A DNA stretch of 64,000 nucleotides from Candidatus Heimdallarchaeota archaeon (GTDB lineage: Archaea; Asgardarchaeota; Heimdallarchaeia; JABLTI01), in assembly GCA_018238155.1 (NCBI GenBank), contig JABCTZ010000011.1, positions 62,001 through 126,000 on the forward strand. Reading direction: 5' to 3'. The notes under the pieces are model-generated. The model saw only the letters and a list, made by a program, of their open reading frames with translations, did no database searches and was not told the origin of the DNA. Both the position numbers and the translations under genes were made by a program. Below, in pieces: positions 33,929 to 44,136 of this stretch. Each line of letters opens with the position of its first letter. The first letter of the stretch is position 1.

Positions 33929-35326
33929 ATGGAAAAATTACGTCGAATAATTATCGGTTCAAATGCATCTATTTTTCAGAAGATTGATCCCGATTCAAAC
34001 ATAGCAGTCTTTTCACCAACAAATGAATCTGAAATAAATGAGGCAATCACTTTTGCTCGAGAGAACAATTTACCTATTACAACTAAAGGTGGTGGTTCAG
34101 GTTTAAGTGGTGCTTGTACAGGTGCTTCGAGGAAGAAAGTAGTTATTAGTGCTATGCGATTGAAAAAAGTGCTTGAACTGAATTTTGAGGATGGATATGC
34201 AGTTGTTGAGCCCGGAATCACTCCAGATGAATTAAATGAGATAATTCAAAAACAAAAAGCAAATTGGAAATTTTTCATTGCTCCCTCGAGTAGAGACATC
34301 GCCACTTTAGGAGGAATTCTAAGCACAGATGGTGGGGGAAATGATGCTTGGTTAGCGGGAACAATGATTGATAATGTTCTTGCTGTTGAGTTAATCGATT
34401 ACAATAACAACAAAATCATCATAGATCAGCTTGAGGGTCAAAAAGACAAGCTCAAAGTAAAAATATCTTCTGAAAATAAAGAACTAGAGAAGAAATTACA
34501 AGAAACACATTTTTCACTGATGGATATTGCGGGATCTCACGGAGTGCTTGGTTTTATTTCTAAAATCAAAGTTGAAATTAAGGCATTACCCGATACTGGA
34601 AAACCAAGTTATGCTTTTGTTCATTGTGATAACCTAGATGCATTCGGAAAAGTGATTTATGATTTAATTGAAAATGATATTCCATTAACATATGGTGAAA
34701 GTATCATACAAGCAGAACATCCTGATATCGCTACTAAAACAAATCCTCCAATGTTTATCTTTGAATATCCTCAAAAATACAATGATAAAATGATTGAGAT
34801 AATTAAAAACATCTCCTCCTCCACTTTTTCTGAAGTAGATTTGAAAGAATTTGAAATGATAAAGGATGTACGAATAAAAATGGCTAAAAGAAATCCTCCC
34901 GAAGGATATCAAATCGCTCTATTCGAAGGATATGGGATATATGGTGAAAATCTCTTAAGATTTGAAGAAATGATTAAGGAAATCAATAAAACATTAGGAA
35001 AATACCATTTCTTACCCTTTATTAAATTCGGTCATGCACCATCTTTATGGCATGTTGGAAATGAAAAAATAAAAGGAATTATTATGCATTCACGTGAAAT
35101 TCGTCCGACGAATTTTACTCGAGATTTAGTTTTTGATGGTATTGTAGATTTAGTGAAAACGTGTGAAAGACTCGGAATAACACCAAAACCAGAACATAAA
35201 TGGCCATTCTCAAAAACAACCGTAAAGCATAAAAGACTCTCAGAATTAACAAAAGTTCTGGGAACCAATTTCAATCCATTTTTGTTGGATTGTACATTAA
35301 AAGAACTATCAGGAATGGTATTCTAA
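33929..35326 (+). CDS. FAD-binding oxidase, GlcD/D-lactate dehydrogenase-like
   Basis: ATG at 33929 is chosen because GAGGAGG lies 9-15 nt upstream. An in-frame extension to 33893 overlaps the previous gene and lacks a site. The PCMH FAD-binding domain is clear: ITTKGGGSGLSGACTG, YAVVEPGITPDELNEII, FIAPSSRDIATLGGIL, DGGGNDAWLAGT and GSHGVLGFISKIKVEIK. The C-terminal cap contains HAPSLWHVGNEK (substrate/metal site). The protein probably oxidises a 2-hydroxy acid (glycolate or D-lactate) and hands electrons to the upstream Fe-S subunit. The actual substrate is not determined by sequence. Confidence 0.88.
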   Translation: MEKLRRIIIGSNASIFQKIDPDSNIAVFSPTNESEINEAITFARENNLPITTKGGGSGLSGACTGASRKKVVISAMRLKKVLELNFEDGYAVVEPGITPDELNEIIQKQKANWKFFIAPSSRDIATLGGILSTDGGGNDAWLAGTMIDNVLAVELIDYNNNKIIIDQLEGQKDKLKVKISSENKELEKKLQETHFSLMDIAGSHGVLGFISKIKVEIKALPDTGKPSYAFVHCDNLDAFGKVIYDLIENDIPLTYGESIIQAEHPDIATKTNPPMFIFEYPQKYNDKMIEIIKNISSSTFSEVDLKEFEMIKDVRIKMAKRNPPEGYQIALFEGYGIYGENLLRFEEMIKEINKTLGKYHFLPFIKFGHAPSLWHVGNEKIKGIIMHSREIRPTNFTRDLVFDGIVDLVKTCERLGITPKPEHKWPFSKTTVKHKRLSELTKVLGTNFNPFLLDCTLKELSGMVF

Positions 35327-35643
35327 GTTTGAATTTACCGAATAAGCCCTAACTACAAATTCGGTATTTCTTCTGACTTAATTTTTCTTTAGGTATTTTT
35401 AAAATAATGTTTTTAGAATTAAATTTGAAATAGTTATTATTGATATGTATCAAAACCTGAGGAGGTCTATTTTTAGTTTTAGGTATCATATACCAATGCT
35501 CGAAAATGTTTTTGGACCTATGCTTGCTTTGATATTAATTAAAAGACAAGTTTAGTTCATTACTCAAATGCTTTGATCATAATTTCATCTACAAATTTGT
35601 TAAAAAAATGCTTTAGTAAAAATAAGATTTTTTTTAAAAACTA
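35327..35643. other. Intergenic spacer
   Basis: This 317-nt, strongly A+T-rich region lies between the convergent FAD oxidase and C_GCAxxG_C_C genes. T-runs near 35380-35400 and 35620-35650 could end transcription from both sides. No gene, repeat or structured element was recognised. Confidence 0.45.
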
Positions 35644-36090
35644 TTATTTTTTGAAAAAATCCAAAACGATATTTACTGCTTCAACAACAAATTTAGGGCA
35701 ATTCTCTTTATACCTTCCTTCTTCTGAAGCTCTTTGTTTTGCATCAGGATCATTTGGATCTATACCTATTAATCCATAACAAGTGCTATGCCTGAATTTC
35801 TCTTGGAAGATTTTATAAAATTCAATTGTATCATCTCTAGTCTTCATTTTTACATCGATGATATCATCAAAAAGCTGCCCGTTCAAAACTCCGATTGCCA
35901 TAATTGCACCTGAAACAACTCCACATATCTCTCCTCTTCCAACTATACCCCCACCATAAGAGGCTGTAACAAAAGGCGCTTGATCAAAATAGGCTCCTTT
36001 TTCTTCCAAAATAGTTCTCAGAACAGCTTGAGAGCAATTATAGTCTCCCTTAAAATATTTCAATGCTTTTTCTTCTATTTCATTATACAA
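35644..36090 (-). CDS. C_GCAxxG_C_C family redox-type protein
   Basis: The 148-aa protein carries the defining cysteines: NCSQAVL near residue 19, GGIVGRGEICGVVSGAIMAIG around 46-66 (the GxCGxxxG-like core), STCYGLIG near 103, and NCPKFV near 130. This family is widespread in anaerobes, is usually of unknown activity, and is often linked to redox or metal chemistry. It is monocistronic. The four spaced cysteines suggest a metal site or disulfide relay (inference). Confidence 0.85.
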   Translation of the reverse strand: MYNEIEEKALKYFKGDYNCSQAVLRTILEEKGAYFDQAPFVTASYGGGIVGRGEICGVVSGAIMAIGVLNGQLFDDIIDVKMKTRDDTIEFYKIFQEKFRHSTCYGLIGIDPNDPDAKQRASEEGRYKENCPKFVVEAVNIVLDFFKK

Positions 36091-36314
36091 AATAACTTCC
36101 TCACTTAAAGATTAATTTGAAATCAATTATCTTGTATATTTCCTAAATAAAAAACTACTGAATACTAGAACAATAGTTCATATTGGTATATTTATTTTTA
36201 GTGTTTTCTTCACCGAATGAAATAGTTCTAATTATCGGGTTAGATCGTTTACTAGATTTAAACCCGAATCTTTGTTTTGTCGAAAATGTAATATTGCTTC
36301 AATACTAAAATAGT

Positions 36315-37460
36315 GTGGAGCTTCCTATGTGGTTTCTACATCGTCCTGATGCTGCGAATGTTTGGAAAAATGACGCCGTATGTAATCGTTACTCGAGATA
36401 CAAAGGCATACTAGATGGCACTAAAATACCTCGCTATCTTATAGCGAAAAAATTAGTCGTTAATATTTCATTTGAAGAACCATTGGAAAAATTATGGCTT
36501 GCTCATGAACAAGCTTCAAAAGAATTCATAGAGCTCCTTAGGAAAATCGATTCTGAAGAAATTTTACTAAATGAACTATCATCTCCTGAAAAATCATTTC
36601 TTGATTTGAAAGAAAAGATAGCTTGTAAAATATTAGAATCTTGTCATTTTTGTGAACGGCGTTGCGGGGTAAATAGAGCACAAGGAAAAATTGGATTCTG
36701 TAGATTGGGAAAGGATAGCTATATTTCTTCTGCTTTTGCTCACACAGGTGAAGAGTCAGTGTTAGTTCCAAGTGGAACGATATTCTTCACTGGTTGTACA
36801 TTCACTTGTGTTTTTTGTCAAAATTCTGATATTTCTCAAGAATGGGGTGATGTTATAGACAACAAAGTTTCAGAAGGTGTAAAAGTGACCTCTAAACAAG
36901 TTGCTTTAATGGCTGAAAAATTATGGAAAGATGGAGTGAGAAATATTAATTTCGTTGGTGGAGACCCTACACCTAATTTGCATACAATTATTTCCGCTCT
37001 GAAACAATTTGAAAGAAATATTACTATTCTTTGGAATTCCAATATGTATCAATCTTTAGAAGCAACGAAATTATTACTTGAATTAATGGATTTTTGGTTA
37101 CCTGATTTCAAATTCTGGGAAAATGATTTTGCTAAACAAATGTCAGGAGTAAATAATTATCGAGAAATTATTACTAGAAATATCAAGTTAGCTTATGCTG
37201 AGGGTTCTGGAGAAATTCTTATTCGGCATCTAATTATGCCTGGGAGAGTAGAACAAGATACATTTCCGATTTTAGATTGGTGTGCAAAAGATATTCCAAA
37301 AGCAATGATTAATCTAATGGATCAATATCGTCCCGAATATCTTGTCAGAAGAACACCGAATATCTATCGTTCAATAAACCAAAGAATTTCCACTATTGAA
37401 TGGCAAAAAGCAACTGAAAAAGCAGATGCATTGGATCTACTTTGGAAACCTGTTTCATGA
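36315..37460 (+). CDS. Radical SAM protein, PflA/PflX-like activase family
   Basis: It starts at GTG 36315. An N-terminal Cys-rich segment (CHFCERRCGVNRAQGKIGFC) precedes the radical SAM cluster motif CTFTCVFCQN (CxxxCxxC). VGGDPTPNL is the GGEP-like SAM-binding motif. LWNSNMYQS and PDFKFW follow at barrel strands. This architecture matches the COG1313-like group related to pyruvate-formate-lyase activating enzymes and the AmmeMemoRadiSam proteins. The substrate is unknown. No glycyl-radical enzyme is encoded nearby. Confidence 0.85.
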   Translation: MELPMWFLHRPDAANVWKNDAVCNRYSRYKGILDGTKIPRYLIAKKLVVNISFEEPLEKLWLAHEQASKEFIELLRKIDSEEILLNELSSPEKSFLDLKEKIACKILESCHFCERRCGVNRAQGKIGFCRLGKDSYISSAFAHTGEESVLVPSGTIFFTGCTFTCVFCQNSDISQEWGDVIDNKVSEGVKVTSKQVALMAEKLWKDGVRNINFVGGDPTPNLHTIISALKQFERNITILWNSNMYQSLEATKLLLELMDFWLPDFKFWENDFAKQMSGVNNYREIITRNIKLAYAEGSGEILIRHLIMPGRVEQDTFPILDWCAKDIPKAMINLMDQYRPEYLVRRTPNIYRSINQRISTIEWQKATEKADALDLLWKPVS

Positions 37461-37505
37461 AAAATTACTTGCTTTGCAAATAAAAAAATTGATTAGCAAG
37501 CAGAA

Positions 37506-38036
37506 TTAATCTCTGCTAGCTTTTGTTCCATAAACTCTTGATTGTCTTGTATTATACCAGAAGGCAATGAATATTATTAGTACTAATCCCACTATTTGAC
37601 AAAGTGCATATTGCTCTACCGGATTTAGTATAGTGAAAAGGTCAACACCATTTAGAATAGCAAACGTAATGTAATAACACAGATAATAAACAATAGTTAT
37701 TGCTGTTGCGGATATGAACGGTGCTCTATAATCTTTGATATCATAGCTTCTTAATCGCACAAGAAGAGCTTCATATAAAATGATTTCTGCGTTAGCAATA
37801 ATGAATACTGCTGCAATAGTAATGGTAATATATGCTGCCAGATATTCACTTTCTATTACATTGAGAATCTCTCGTGCGTGATAAATAATCGGCATTTGTG
37901 TTAATAAAGCGAACCCTGCTAGTATAGCTAAGACACCTAAGGGTTTTCCAAGTTTCCATTGAATATTAAGATTTGACATTCTACAGACCTTTCGTATATG
38001 TTGTTCAAAGTTTGAAGTATCAAATATTCGATACAT
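37506..38036 (-). CDS. Four-helix membrane protein of unknown function
   Basis: A polar N-terminus is followed by four transmembrane segments (PLGVLAILAGFALLTQMPII, AAYITITIAAVFIIANAEI, ATAITIVYYLCYYITFAIL and ALCQIVGLVLIIFIAFWY) and a short basic tail. ATG at 37979 (Met20) is an alternative start. No conserved charged residue inside the membrane suggests transport or catalysis. It lies 78 nt downstream of engB on the same strand. No family was recognised. Confidence 0.55.
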   Translation of the reverse strand: MYRIFDTSNFEQHIRKVCRMSNLNIQWKLGKPLGVLAILAGFALLTQMPIIYHAREILNVIESEYLAAYITITIAAVFIIANAEIILYEALLVRLRSYDIKDYRAPFISATAITIVYYLCYYITFAILNGVDLFTILNPVEQYALCQIVGLVLIIFIAFWYNTRQSRVYGTKASRD

Positions 38037-38114
38037 AATGAATTATACTTTCGGTTTTTCTTCTACACATTAAAAATTGTTTCGGAAAAACTCAAATTTT
38101 CCCTTTAAATTATC

Positions 38115-38738
38115 CTATTTTGAAAGTTTAATATATCGTTCAAACTCTTCTACTCCGCCATCACGAAGCCTTTGACGAATTAAATCTCTCAGAGAATCTA
38201 AATTGGTCCCTCGTTTTGCACTAACAAAGAGAAATGATTCTTGGAGTTGCTTGGATAATCGGTTGAAATTTACCGAGTCCTTAAAATATTCCATTGCTTG
38301 ATCTGCTTCGTGCTTATAGATTTTGTCAATTTTATTCAAGACAACAATAGGCTTAATTTTGTTCGATAGTAAGAATTGATATAATTCTTGATCAATAGGA
38401 ATGATCCCCTTTTTTGAAAGGCGTTTAGAAACATCAATCAAACTTTTAGCATCAATTACTAGAACACAAGCCGGTATTCGAAAACTATTCTCTTCAAAAT
38501 AATCAACGATTTCTTGTTTTACTCTTTCTTCAAATTCTTTAGTTCTACTATGAACTTTACCCCAACCTGGGACATCAACAACTTTGAATTTCTTAGAGAG
38601 ATTATATTCATTTATACGTCTGGTAGAACCGGGCTTCTTTCCAATAGTAGGATTGACTGCAGTTAATTTTCCAATTAACGAACTCTTACCAGCATTTGGT
38701 CTTCCTACGAAAATAAGTAACCAAGCAAAAGCTTCCAT
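38115..38738 (-). CDS. engB: EngB (YihA/YsxC-type) GTP-binding protein
   Basis: The TRAFAC GTPase motifs are G1 GRPNAGKSS near residue 12, the switch-I phrase KPGSTRRIN (G2 Thr), G3 DVPGWG with the EngB-typical Trp, G4 NKID and G5 VSAKRG. The 207-aa length fits the family. Bacterial EngB acts in large-subunit ribosome assembly, and archaeal members are presumed to do similarly. It lies 45 nt downstream of the lhr stop on the same strand, so the two may be co-transcribed. Confidence 0.9.
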   Translation of the reverse strand: MEAFAWLLIFVGRPNAGKSSLIGKLTAVNPTIGKKPGSTRRINEYNLSKKFKVVDVPGWGKVHSRTKEFEERVKQEIVDYFEENSFRIPACVLVIDAKSLIDVSKRLSKKGIIPIDQELYQFLLSNKIKPIVVLNKIDKIYKHEADQAMEYFKDSVNFNRLSKQLQESFLFVSAKRGTNLDSLRDLIRQRLRDGGVEEFERYIKLSK

Positions 38739-38783
38739 ATAGTAACAGAGAAACTACGATAGATATGTCTTTTCTCTCGAGTG

Positions 38784-41648
38784 TTAATCACCCCAGAAAG
38801 GACGTGTACGTGAATATTCTTTTTCCGCATCAATTATTTCAGAATAGAACTCATAATCTTCCTTAGAGTAACTTTTCTGAAGAACTTTACTTGCACTTCT
38901 TGGACCTATACCTCGAGCAGAGAGGGCAATAATAGCTTTCTTTCCTGAAGCAATAACTAAATCAGCGCTTTTGAATCCTCTTTTGAGGATCTTTTCTTCA
39001 TCTGGGTCCAATTTTTCTCTTCGAAGGTGTTTTCTAATTATTGGATGAAGATCTTCATTATATGTTGATACCGCAGCAAGATAGCGAGCACCACACTTTG
39101 GACATTCAGGTTTATCATCAAGATTACCTACAGTGGAAATGACATTATATTTTCCACACCACATACAAATTAAGCGTATCTTTTTCTTGTCAAGTCTTTC
39201 CTGTACTTTCTTAGCTAGTTGCCGGTCTGGTTTTGAAGGGATAATAAATCCCGTAAATCTCAATTGATTCAGTGCCGAACGAGCAAGAGGAGAAATGTCT
39301 TCTAAAGATTTCTTTTCAATTAGAGCAAATTCAATCTCCCGTTTGTTTATTTTTTCAAGAACTTTCTTGGTTTGTTCAATATCTAATTTATCATGGAGAA
39401 GTTCTTGAAATGTAGAATCGGCAATTAGTGTTCCTTCATAAGCTCTAGCTATTCGTTTTGGAGATATTTTTCTTCCTTCCCAGTGTCCTCTAATTGCTCC
39501 GAAACGCTTTGCAATGTGAATAAACCGCCAATCATACATTGATGTTTGTGGGATAGTTCTTCGAAGAAGCTCTTCAACGAAATTTCCTCGCAATTCGCGG
39601 AAAGCACCTTCTATATGCTGAGGTTTGAGATAATATGGAAAACTAAGAATAATTCTATAGGAATCAGCTCGGATACTAATTGCACAAGCAAATCTAGCCA
39701 TTAACAAAGAACCAACAAGTTGCCCTAATGTTTGATTCACATTCGTACCAAAATCAGTATGGATAATACCAAAATTACCCAACGTCTCAATAACAATTCT
39801 TTTGTTGGTGGGCATTGGATTATCTTTCGAGTAATGATTAAATAGGTATTTAATAATTTCATCTTTGGAATCTTCGTCAATAGGATAATCGGTAAGCGCT
39901 TCTTTTGCATCATTCAAATCGTCAGATCCATTGAATTTCTCCCAAATCTTCCCACGTATTTCACCTACCTCTTGAGCTACTGAAAAGGGGACAGGAATTA
40001 GTTCGCCACCCCAAGCAGGAATAGCGCCAATAGGATTATGAACTGGTGCTACTTCAATTCTTTCTTCATGAATTGCAAGGATTTTCCAAGGAACACCTTT
40101 AACAATAAAAACAGTTCCAACAGCGCCTGAAATTTGAACAAACTCCTCATCAAGAGAACCTACAATGCGGTTCGTAGCAACATCATAGATTTGACATCGT
40201 TTCACATCTCTAATTGGACTAAGATTCCCAAAGTAATAATGTAGTGTATACTTTCTTCGAGTAACTTTACCATCGTCCTCTACCCAGAGAGTACCTAATT
40301 CCTTCATTAATCGAAGCAGTTCCCATAATTTCTCTTTGGTAATATCTTTGAAAGGATAAGCACGACTAATAATAGTAAATAGTTCATCAACCGTTCGAGG
40401 TGCATTCTCCATCAAAATACCTGCAATTTGATGGGCCAATACTTCCCACGGGGCGAAGTGTGGTTTTGGTGGCTCAAGTTCTTTGTTGAGAGCTTTGCGA
40501 CCAATTACTGCTGCTTCTAGAATATCTTCTGCATCAATAGTAATGAGTATACCATTACTAGTCTTGTCAATTTTATGACCACTTCTACCTATCCTTTGAA
40601 GGAGTGGAGCAATTTCTCGGCTGGACATCATTTGGATTACAGTATCTACAGAACCAATATCAATACCTAATTCAAGACTAGACGTGCAAATTATGGCTTT
40701 CAAATCACCACTTTTAAAACGGTCTTCAGCTTCTTTTCGAATATCTTTGGAAAGAGATCCATGATGAACACCAAAGGGAAAATCGGTGCCTATCAAACGC
40801 ATTCTGTTACCAAGTATTTCAGTAAATTGGCGAGTATTAGTAAAAACAAGAGTGTGAGCGTTCTCACGAATTATATCAATAACCTTTCTAGCTCGAGCAG
40901 CGGCTTCAGGACTCGAAAAAATCTTCTCTGCGAGCTCTTCATCTTCTTTAGAAATTTGAGGGTAAATAATTGATAGATTGATTGATTTAATTGTTGGCTC
41001 TTCAAGGATAGCACATTCTCTATCTTTTCCTACCAGGAGATTGGCGACTAAATGAGAATCACCAACTGTTGCTGAAAGACCTATCCTTTGGAAACTGTTT
41101 TTACAAAATTGTTCAAGACGTTCTAAAGAAAGAAATAATTGTGTCCCTCTCTTCGAATCAACAAGCTCATGAATTTCATCAATTATTACCCATGAAACGT
41201 TACGAAGATGCTGACCAAGACGTTTAGCAGTAAGAATAATACCCAACGTTTCAGGAGTAGTAACTAAAAGGTGAGGTGGGTCAAGTGTTTGTTTTCTGCG
41301 TTCATGTTGTGTTGTATCAGAATGACGGATACTAGTTTTAATATCCAACTGTTCACCAATATCGATAACTCGCTTGAAAATATCTCGATTAAGGGCTCGG
41401 AGAGGAGTGATATATAAAATATTGATACCTGGTTTAAGACCGGTAGATTCACGATCTCGAATAAGCTGATCAAAAACAGGGAAAACAGCTGCCTCAGTTT
41501 TTCCAGAACCTGTGGCACTAATAATAAGTGCATTTGTATTTTTTTGAAGTACCGGAAAGGCTAACTCCTGAATAGGGGTGAATTTTTCAAAACCAAGAGA
41601 AGTAATTACTTCTCGTAAGGCTGGACTAAAATTGCTGAAATCAAGCAT
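38784..41648 (-). CDS. lhr: Lhr-type SF2 helicase with C-terminal zinc finger
   Basis: ATG at 41648 is preferred over the longer frame starting at 41765, whose extra 39 residues are basic and A+T-derived. Motifs: Q FTPIQELAFP, Walker A ATGSGKTE, Ib TTPETLGI, DEIH (VIIDEIHEL), SATVGD, CTSSLELGIDIG (V) and QRIGRSGH (VI). The Lhr-core winged helix and beta-barrel region follow (for example LHYYFGNLSPIRDVKRC and AHQIAGILMENAPRTVDELF). Near the C-terminus CMWCGKYN and CPKCGARY form a zinc finger. Archaeal Lhr enzymes unwind DNA/RNA hybrids and forks in repair. Here it is a chromosomal gene, separate from the island helicase. Confidence 0.9.
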   Translation of the reverse strand: MLDFSNFSPALREVITSLGFEKFTPIQELAFPVLQKNTNALIISATGSGKTEAAVFPVFDQLIRDRESTGLKPGINILYITPLRALNRDIFKRVIDIGEQLDIKTSIRHSDTTQHERRKQTLDPPHLLVTTPETLGIILTAKRLGQHLRNVSWVIIDEIHELVDSKRGTQLFLSLERLEQFCKNSFQRIGLSATVGDSHLVANLLVGKDRECAILEEPTIKSINLSIIYPQISKEDEELAEKIFSSPEAAARARKVIDIIRENAHTLVFTNTRQFTEILGNRMRLIGTDFPFGVHHGSLSKDIRKEAEDRFKSGDLKAIICTSSLELGIDIGSVDTVIQMMSSREIAPLLQRIGRSGHKIDKTSNGILITIDAEDILEAAVIGRKALNKELEPPKPHFAPWEVLAHQIAGILMENAPRTVDELFTIISRAYPFKDITKEKLWELLRLMKELGTLWVEDDGKVTRRKYTLHYYFGNLSPIRDVKRCQIYDVATNRIVGSLDEEFVQISGAVGTVFIVKGVPWKILAIHEERIEVAPVHNPIGAIPAWGGELIPVPFSVAQEVGEIRGKIWEKFNGSDDLNDAKEALTDYPIDEDSKDEIIKYLFNHYSKDNPMPTNKRIVIETLGNFGIIHTDFGTNVNQTLGQLVGSLLMARFACAISIRADSYRIILSFPYYLKPQHIEGAFRELRGNFVEELLRRTIPQTSMYDWRFIHIAKRFGAIRGHWEGRKISPKRIARAYEGTLIADSTFQELLHDKLDIEQTKKVLEKINKREIEFALIEKKSLEDISPLARSALNQLRFTGFIIPSKPDRQLAKKVQERLDKKKIRLICMWCGKYNVISTVGNLDDKPECPKCGARYLAAVSTYNEDLHPIIRKHLRREKLDPDEEKILKRGFKSADLVIASGKKAIIALSARGIGPRSASKVLQKSYSKEDYEFYSEIIDAEKEYSRTRPFWGD

Positions 41649-41873
41649 AAAAGTACCCTTGTTTTCATACGCTTTGCTTCTTCTTTTAAAATAAAAGATA
41701 ACTTCGAGAAATTTCTTGTAATGGAGATAAGTAATTATTGATATTTGTCTCTTTTCAATTTTCATTAAAACAAGAATAAGAAAAAAGAACGTGTTTGTAT
41801 AACTACTCTTTGTTATTTTAAGTGCATTTGTAAGAGAATGCTAGTATAACAGTAAAAAATGGGAGCAGCGAAT

Positions 41874-41978
41874 TTACTCTTCTTCTTCACCGCTGACAAG
41901 ATGATAACCCAGTGCTAAGAAACCACCGAGAATTAAAACCAGGTAAACAATGTAAAGGATAGTATTTGAGTCAATCAT
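41874..41978 (-). CDS. 34-aa single-span membrane microprotein
   Basis: The ORF reads a short polar start (MIDSNT), one transmembrane helix (ILYIVYLVLILGGFLALGY) and an acidic tail (SGEEEE). It lies alone between lhr and the next small ORF. The composition is that of a real small membrane protein rather than chance A+T-rich sequence. It could be a subunit of a membrane complex. No family was recognised. Confidence 0.5.
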   Translation of the reverse strand: MIDSNTILYIVYLVLILGGFLALGYHLVSGEEEE

Positions 41979-42117
41979 AATCATTCATCTCTTTCGACTT
42001 TTTTTTATAAGCGTATAAGTTCCTAATTTCTTCCCTTAAAAACTCTTTCAACCTTTTTATTATTTATTTAAATTAATTATAAAAACAAATGATTCAAAAA
42101 TATTAAGTGAGAATATT

Positions 42118-42264
42118 ATGGTTGAAGAAAAATCATTCTATAATGAAGATGATTTTGGTGATGATCCAAGTAAATTAACTGAAAATGATATCCCTAAATT
42201 ACTTTGGATGGTTGAAAAAAGAATGCAAAGATCGAATATGCTTTATATTGATAATATGCATTAG
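42118..42264 (+). CDS. Small acidic hypothetical protein, 48 aa
   Basis: The ORF starts MVEEKSFYNEDDFGDDPSKL and continues with an amphipathic helix (IPKLLWMVEKRMQRSN). A GTGAG site lies upstream of the ATG. It is a plausible genuine small protein because of its biased, structured composition. No function was recognised. Confidence 0.45.
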   Translation: MVEEKSFYNEDDFGDDPSKLTENDIPKLLWMVEKRMQRSNMLYIDNMH

Positions 42265-42375
42265 GTCGAGAACAATCTTAATAGTCTTAATTTTGATTCA
42301 ATTAGTTCCAATTATTCTGTCTTGCATTAGTTTATTTATCTAGAAAAGAGAAAAACAACCATTTTTAATTAATAG

Positions 42376-42696
42376 TTATTTTTCAATAGCTAATCTTACA
42401 TGAATAATTTTTTTAGAATGTTTATGAGTTTCAACTTTTGTTGCAATAATATTATAGAAAAATAATTTGTCAATCACTGAAACGGGTAAAAATAATATGT
42501 TATCTTTTTCATGTATACCTTGAACAGTTGTTGTGATAAATATTGCTTTATAATTAAAATTAAAATTCTTAATAAGTAAATCAAGAATTTTTTGAACGTA
42601 TACAGGTGGGATGAGTTTCTGAATCCCATTGGACATATGGATACAAACATCCTTCTTTACCAAAAGAATTTTTCTTTCTCCTATAATGGTGCTCAC
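42376..42696 (-). CDS. Hypothetical protein, 106 aa
   Basis: Strand-rich N- and C-termini (IIGERKILLVKKDVCIHM; NIIATKVETHKHSKKIIHVRLAI) flank a helix (YVQKILDLLIKNFNFN). The pattern PPVYVQKIL and FLPVSVIDKL suggests a small soluble alpha/beta domain. No motif or family was recognised. It is divergent from the dinB gene. Confidence 0.45.
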   Translation of the reverse strand: MSTIIGERKILLVKKDVCIHMSNGIQKLIPPVYVQKILDLLIKNFNFNYKAIFITTTVQGIHEKDNILFLPVSVIDKLFFYNIIATKVETHKHSKKIIHVRLAIEK

Positions 42697-42949
42697 TATT
42701 AATCTCTCTTATAACAACATTCGAAATACATCATATAAACACCGTTTTTATCATTTTTAGCGAAAGAAATTTGTTTGAATCATCTTCTAGTATTATATGA
42801 GGAAAATGGAAAAGTGAAGTTTGATTACCGATCAGAGAAGTATTTTGGTCGTTTATCTTACAAGAGGATAGAATAGTTTCGTTTATCTCCCAAGATAACC
42901 GTTAATATTATTATTTTGAATTGATAGAATATCTTCTATCTAACTAATT

Positions 42950-44125
42950 GTGGTCGCAATCGTGGCATTTTTACAAAAATCACAGAATCAAGCAAAGGTT
43001 CCAAAAAAAGAACGAAATTTTCTTTTTCATGTAGATTTAGATTGTTTTTTTGCTGCTGTTGAAATTAGGGAACAACCATCATTGAAAGGGTTACCCATTA
43101 TCGTTGGAGGTGATAAAGAATCAAAAAGGGGAGTTGTTACTACATGTACTTATGAAGCAAGACGATTTGGAGTACATTCTGGGATGTCTATCGTTGATGC
43201 ACTGAAATTGTGCCCTGAATCTATTTGTTTGCCAAGAGGAAATTATCTTCTATATAGGGAAGTTTCTGATAGTGTTATGTCTATATTATCAACATATACA
43301 GACGAATTTCGGTGTGCATCTATTGATGAAGCTTATTTGAATTTAACAAAAATAATCAATAAAGAATTTAATGGAAATCCCATTCCAATAGCTGAGGAAA
43401 TTAAAAAAGAAATTTTTGAAATAGAGGGAATAACATGTTCTATTGGTATTGGATCAAATACAACTATCGCTAAAATGGCCACATCTCAAAATAAACCGAA
43501 TGGAATAACATATATTCCTAAAGAGCACATCAAAGAATTTCTAAAACCTTTACCTGTAAGGAGAATTAGTGGCATAGGTCCTAAATCAGCAGAACGTCTC
43601 CAGAAAAACCATGGCGTTGAAACAATCGGTCAAATTATGAAATTAGAAACAGAATATGAAATGATAAGAAAATATGGAAGCTTGGGGAAATTTTTCTATC
43701 GGATTATATCTGGTGAAGGAAGAACCAAGTTGAAAACTAATGATTATTATGGCGCGCAATCAATCAGTAAAGGTAGAACGTTCTATGGATATCTTGAAGA
43801 TGGAGAGCCAATTACTGCAGAGAAACTGTTACCAAAACTCATAGATCAAGTTCATGAGCGCTTAACTAAAAAATCTTTCAGATTTAAGACAGTAACACTC
43901 GAGATAAAATTACAAAATAGTTTCAAAAATATCAATAAAAGCAGATCTTTCTTAGCTGCAAATGATGATAAAGAGAGAATAAATTCAACTGTTTTTGAAC
44001 TTCTAGAAGAATTTAGGAATACGCACAAAGATGAACCCATAAGAAAAGTCGCTGTACGAGTATCTAATTTTGGAAAAAAGGATTCAAATCAGAAATCCAT
44101 CACAGATTTCTTTAGTGAAAAATAA
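42950..44125 (+). CDS. dinB: Y-family DNA polymerase IV (Dpo4/DinB)
   Basis: It starts at GTG 42950. The catalytic palm is clear: FHVDLDCFFAAVE (Asp29, Asp31; steric gate Phe33/Phe34) and CASIDEAYL (Asp126, Glu127). The fingers contain TTCTYEARRFGVHSGMS. The helix-hairpin-helix thumb part (RRISGIGPKSAERLQKNHGV) and little-finger domain follow. The last eleven residues carry a canonical PIP box, QKSITDFF (381-388), for PCNA binding. It carries out translesion synthesis at stalled forks. It is convergent with the PUA-protein gene 12 nt away. Confidence 0.93.
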   Translation: MVAIVAFLQKSQNQAKVPKKERNFLFHVDLDCFFAAVEIREQPSLKGLPIIVGGDKESKRGVVTTCTYEARRFGVHSGMSIVDALKLCPESICLPRGNYLLYREVSDSVMSILSTYTDEFRCASIDEAYLNLTKIINKEFNGNPIPIAEEIKKEIFEIEGITCSIGIGSNTTIAKMATSQNKPNGITYIPKEHIKEFLKPLPVRRISGIGPKSAERLQKNHGVETIGQIMKLETEYEMIRKYGSLGKFFYRIISGEGRTKLKTNDYYGAQSISKGRTFYGYLEDGEPITAEKLLPKLIDQVHERLTKKSFRFKTVTLEIKLQNSFKNINKSRSFLAANDDKERINSTVFELLEEFRNTHKDEPIRKVAVRVSNFGKKDSNQKSITDFFSEK

Positions 44126-44136
44126 TCATCATTCAA

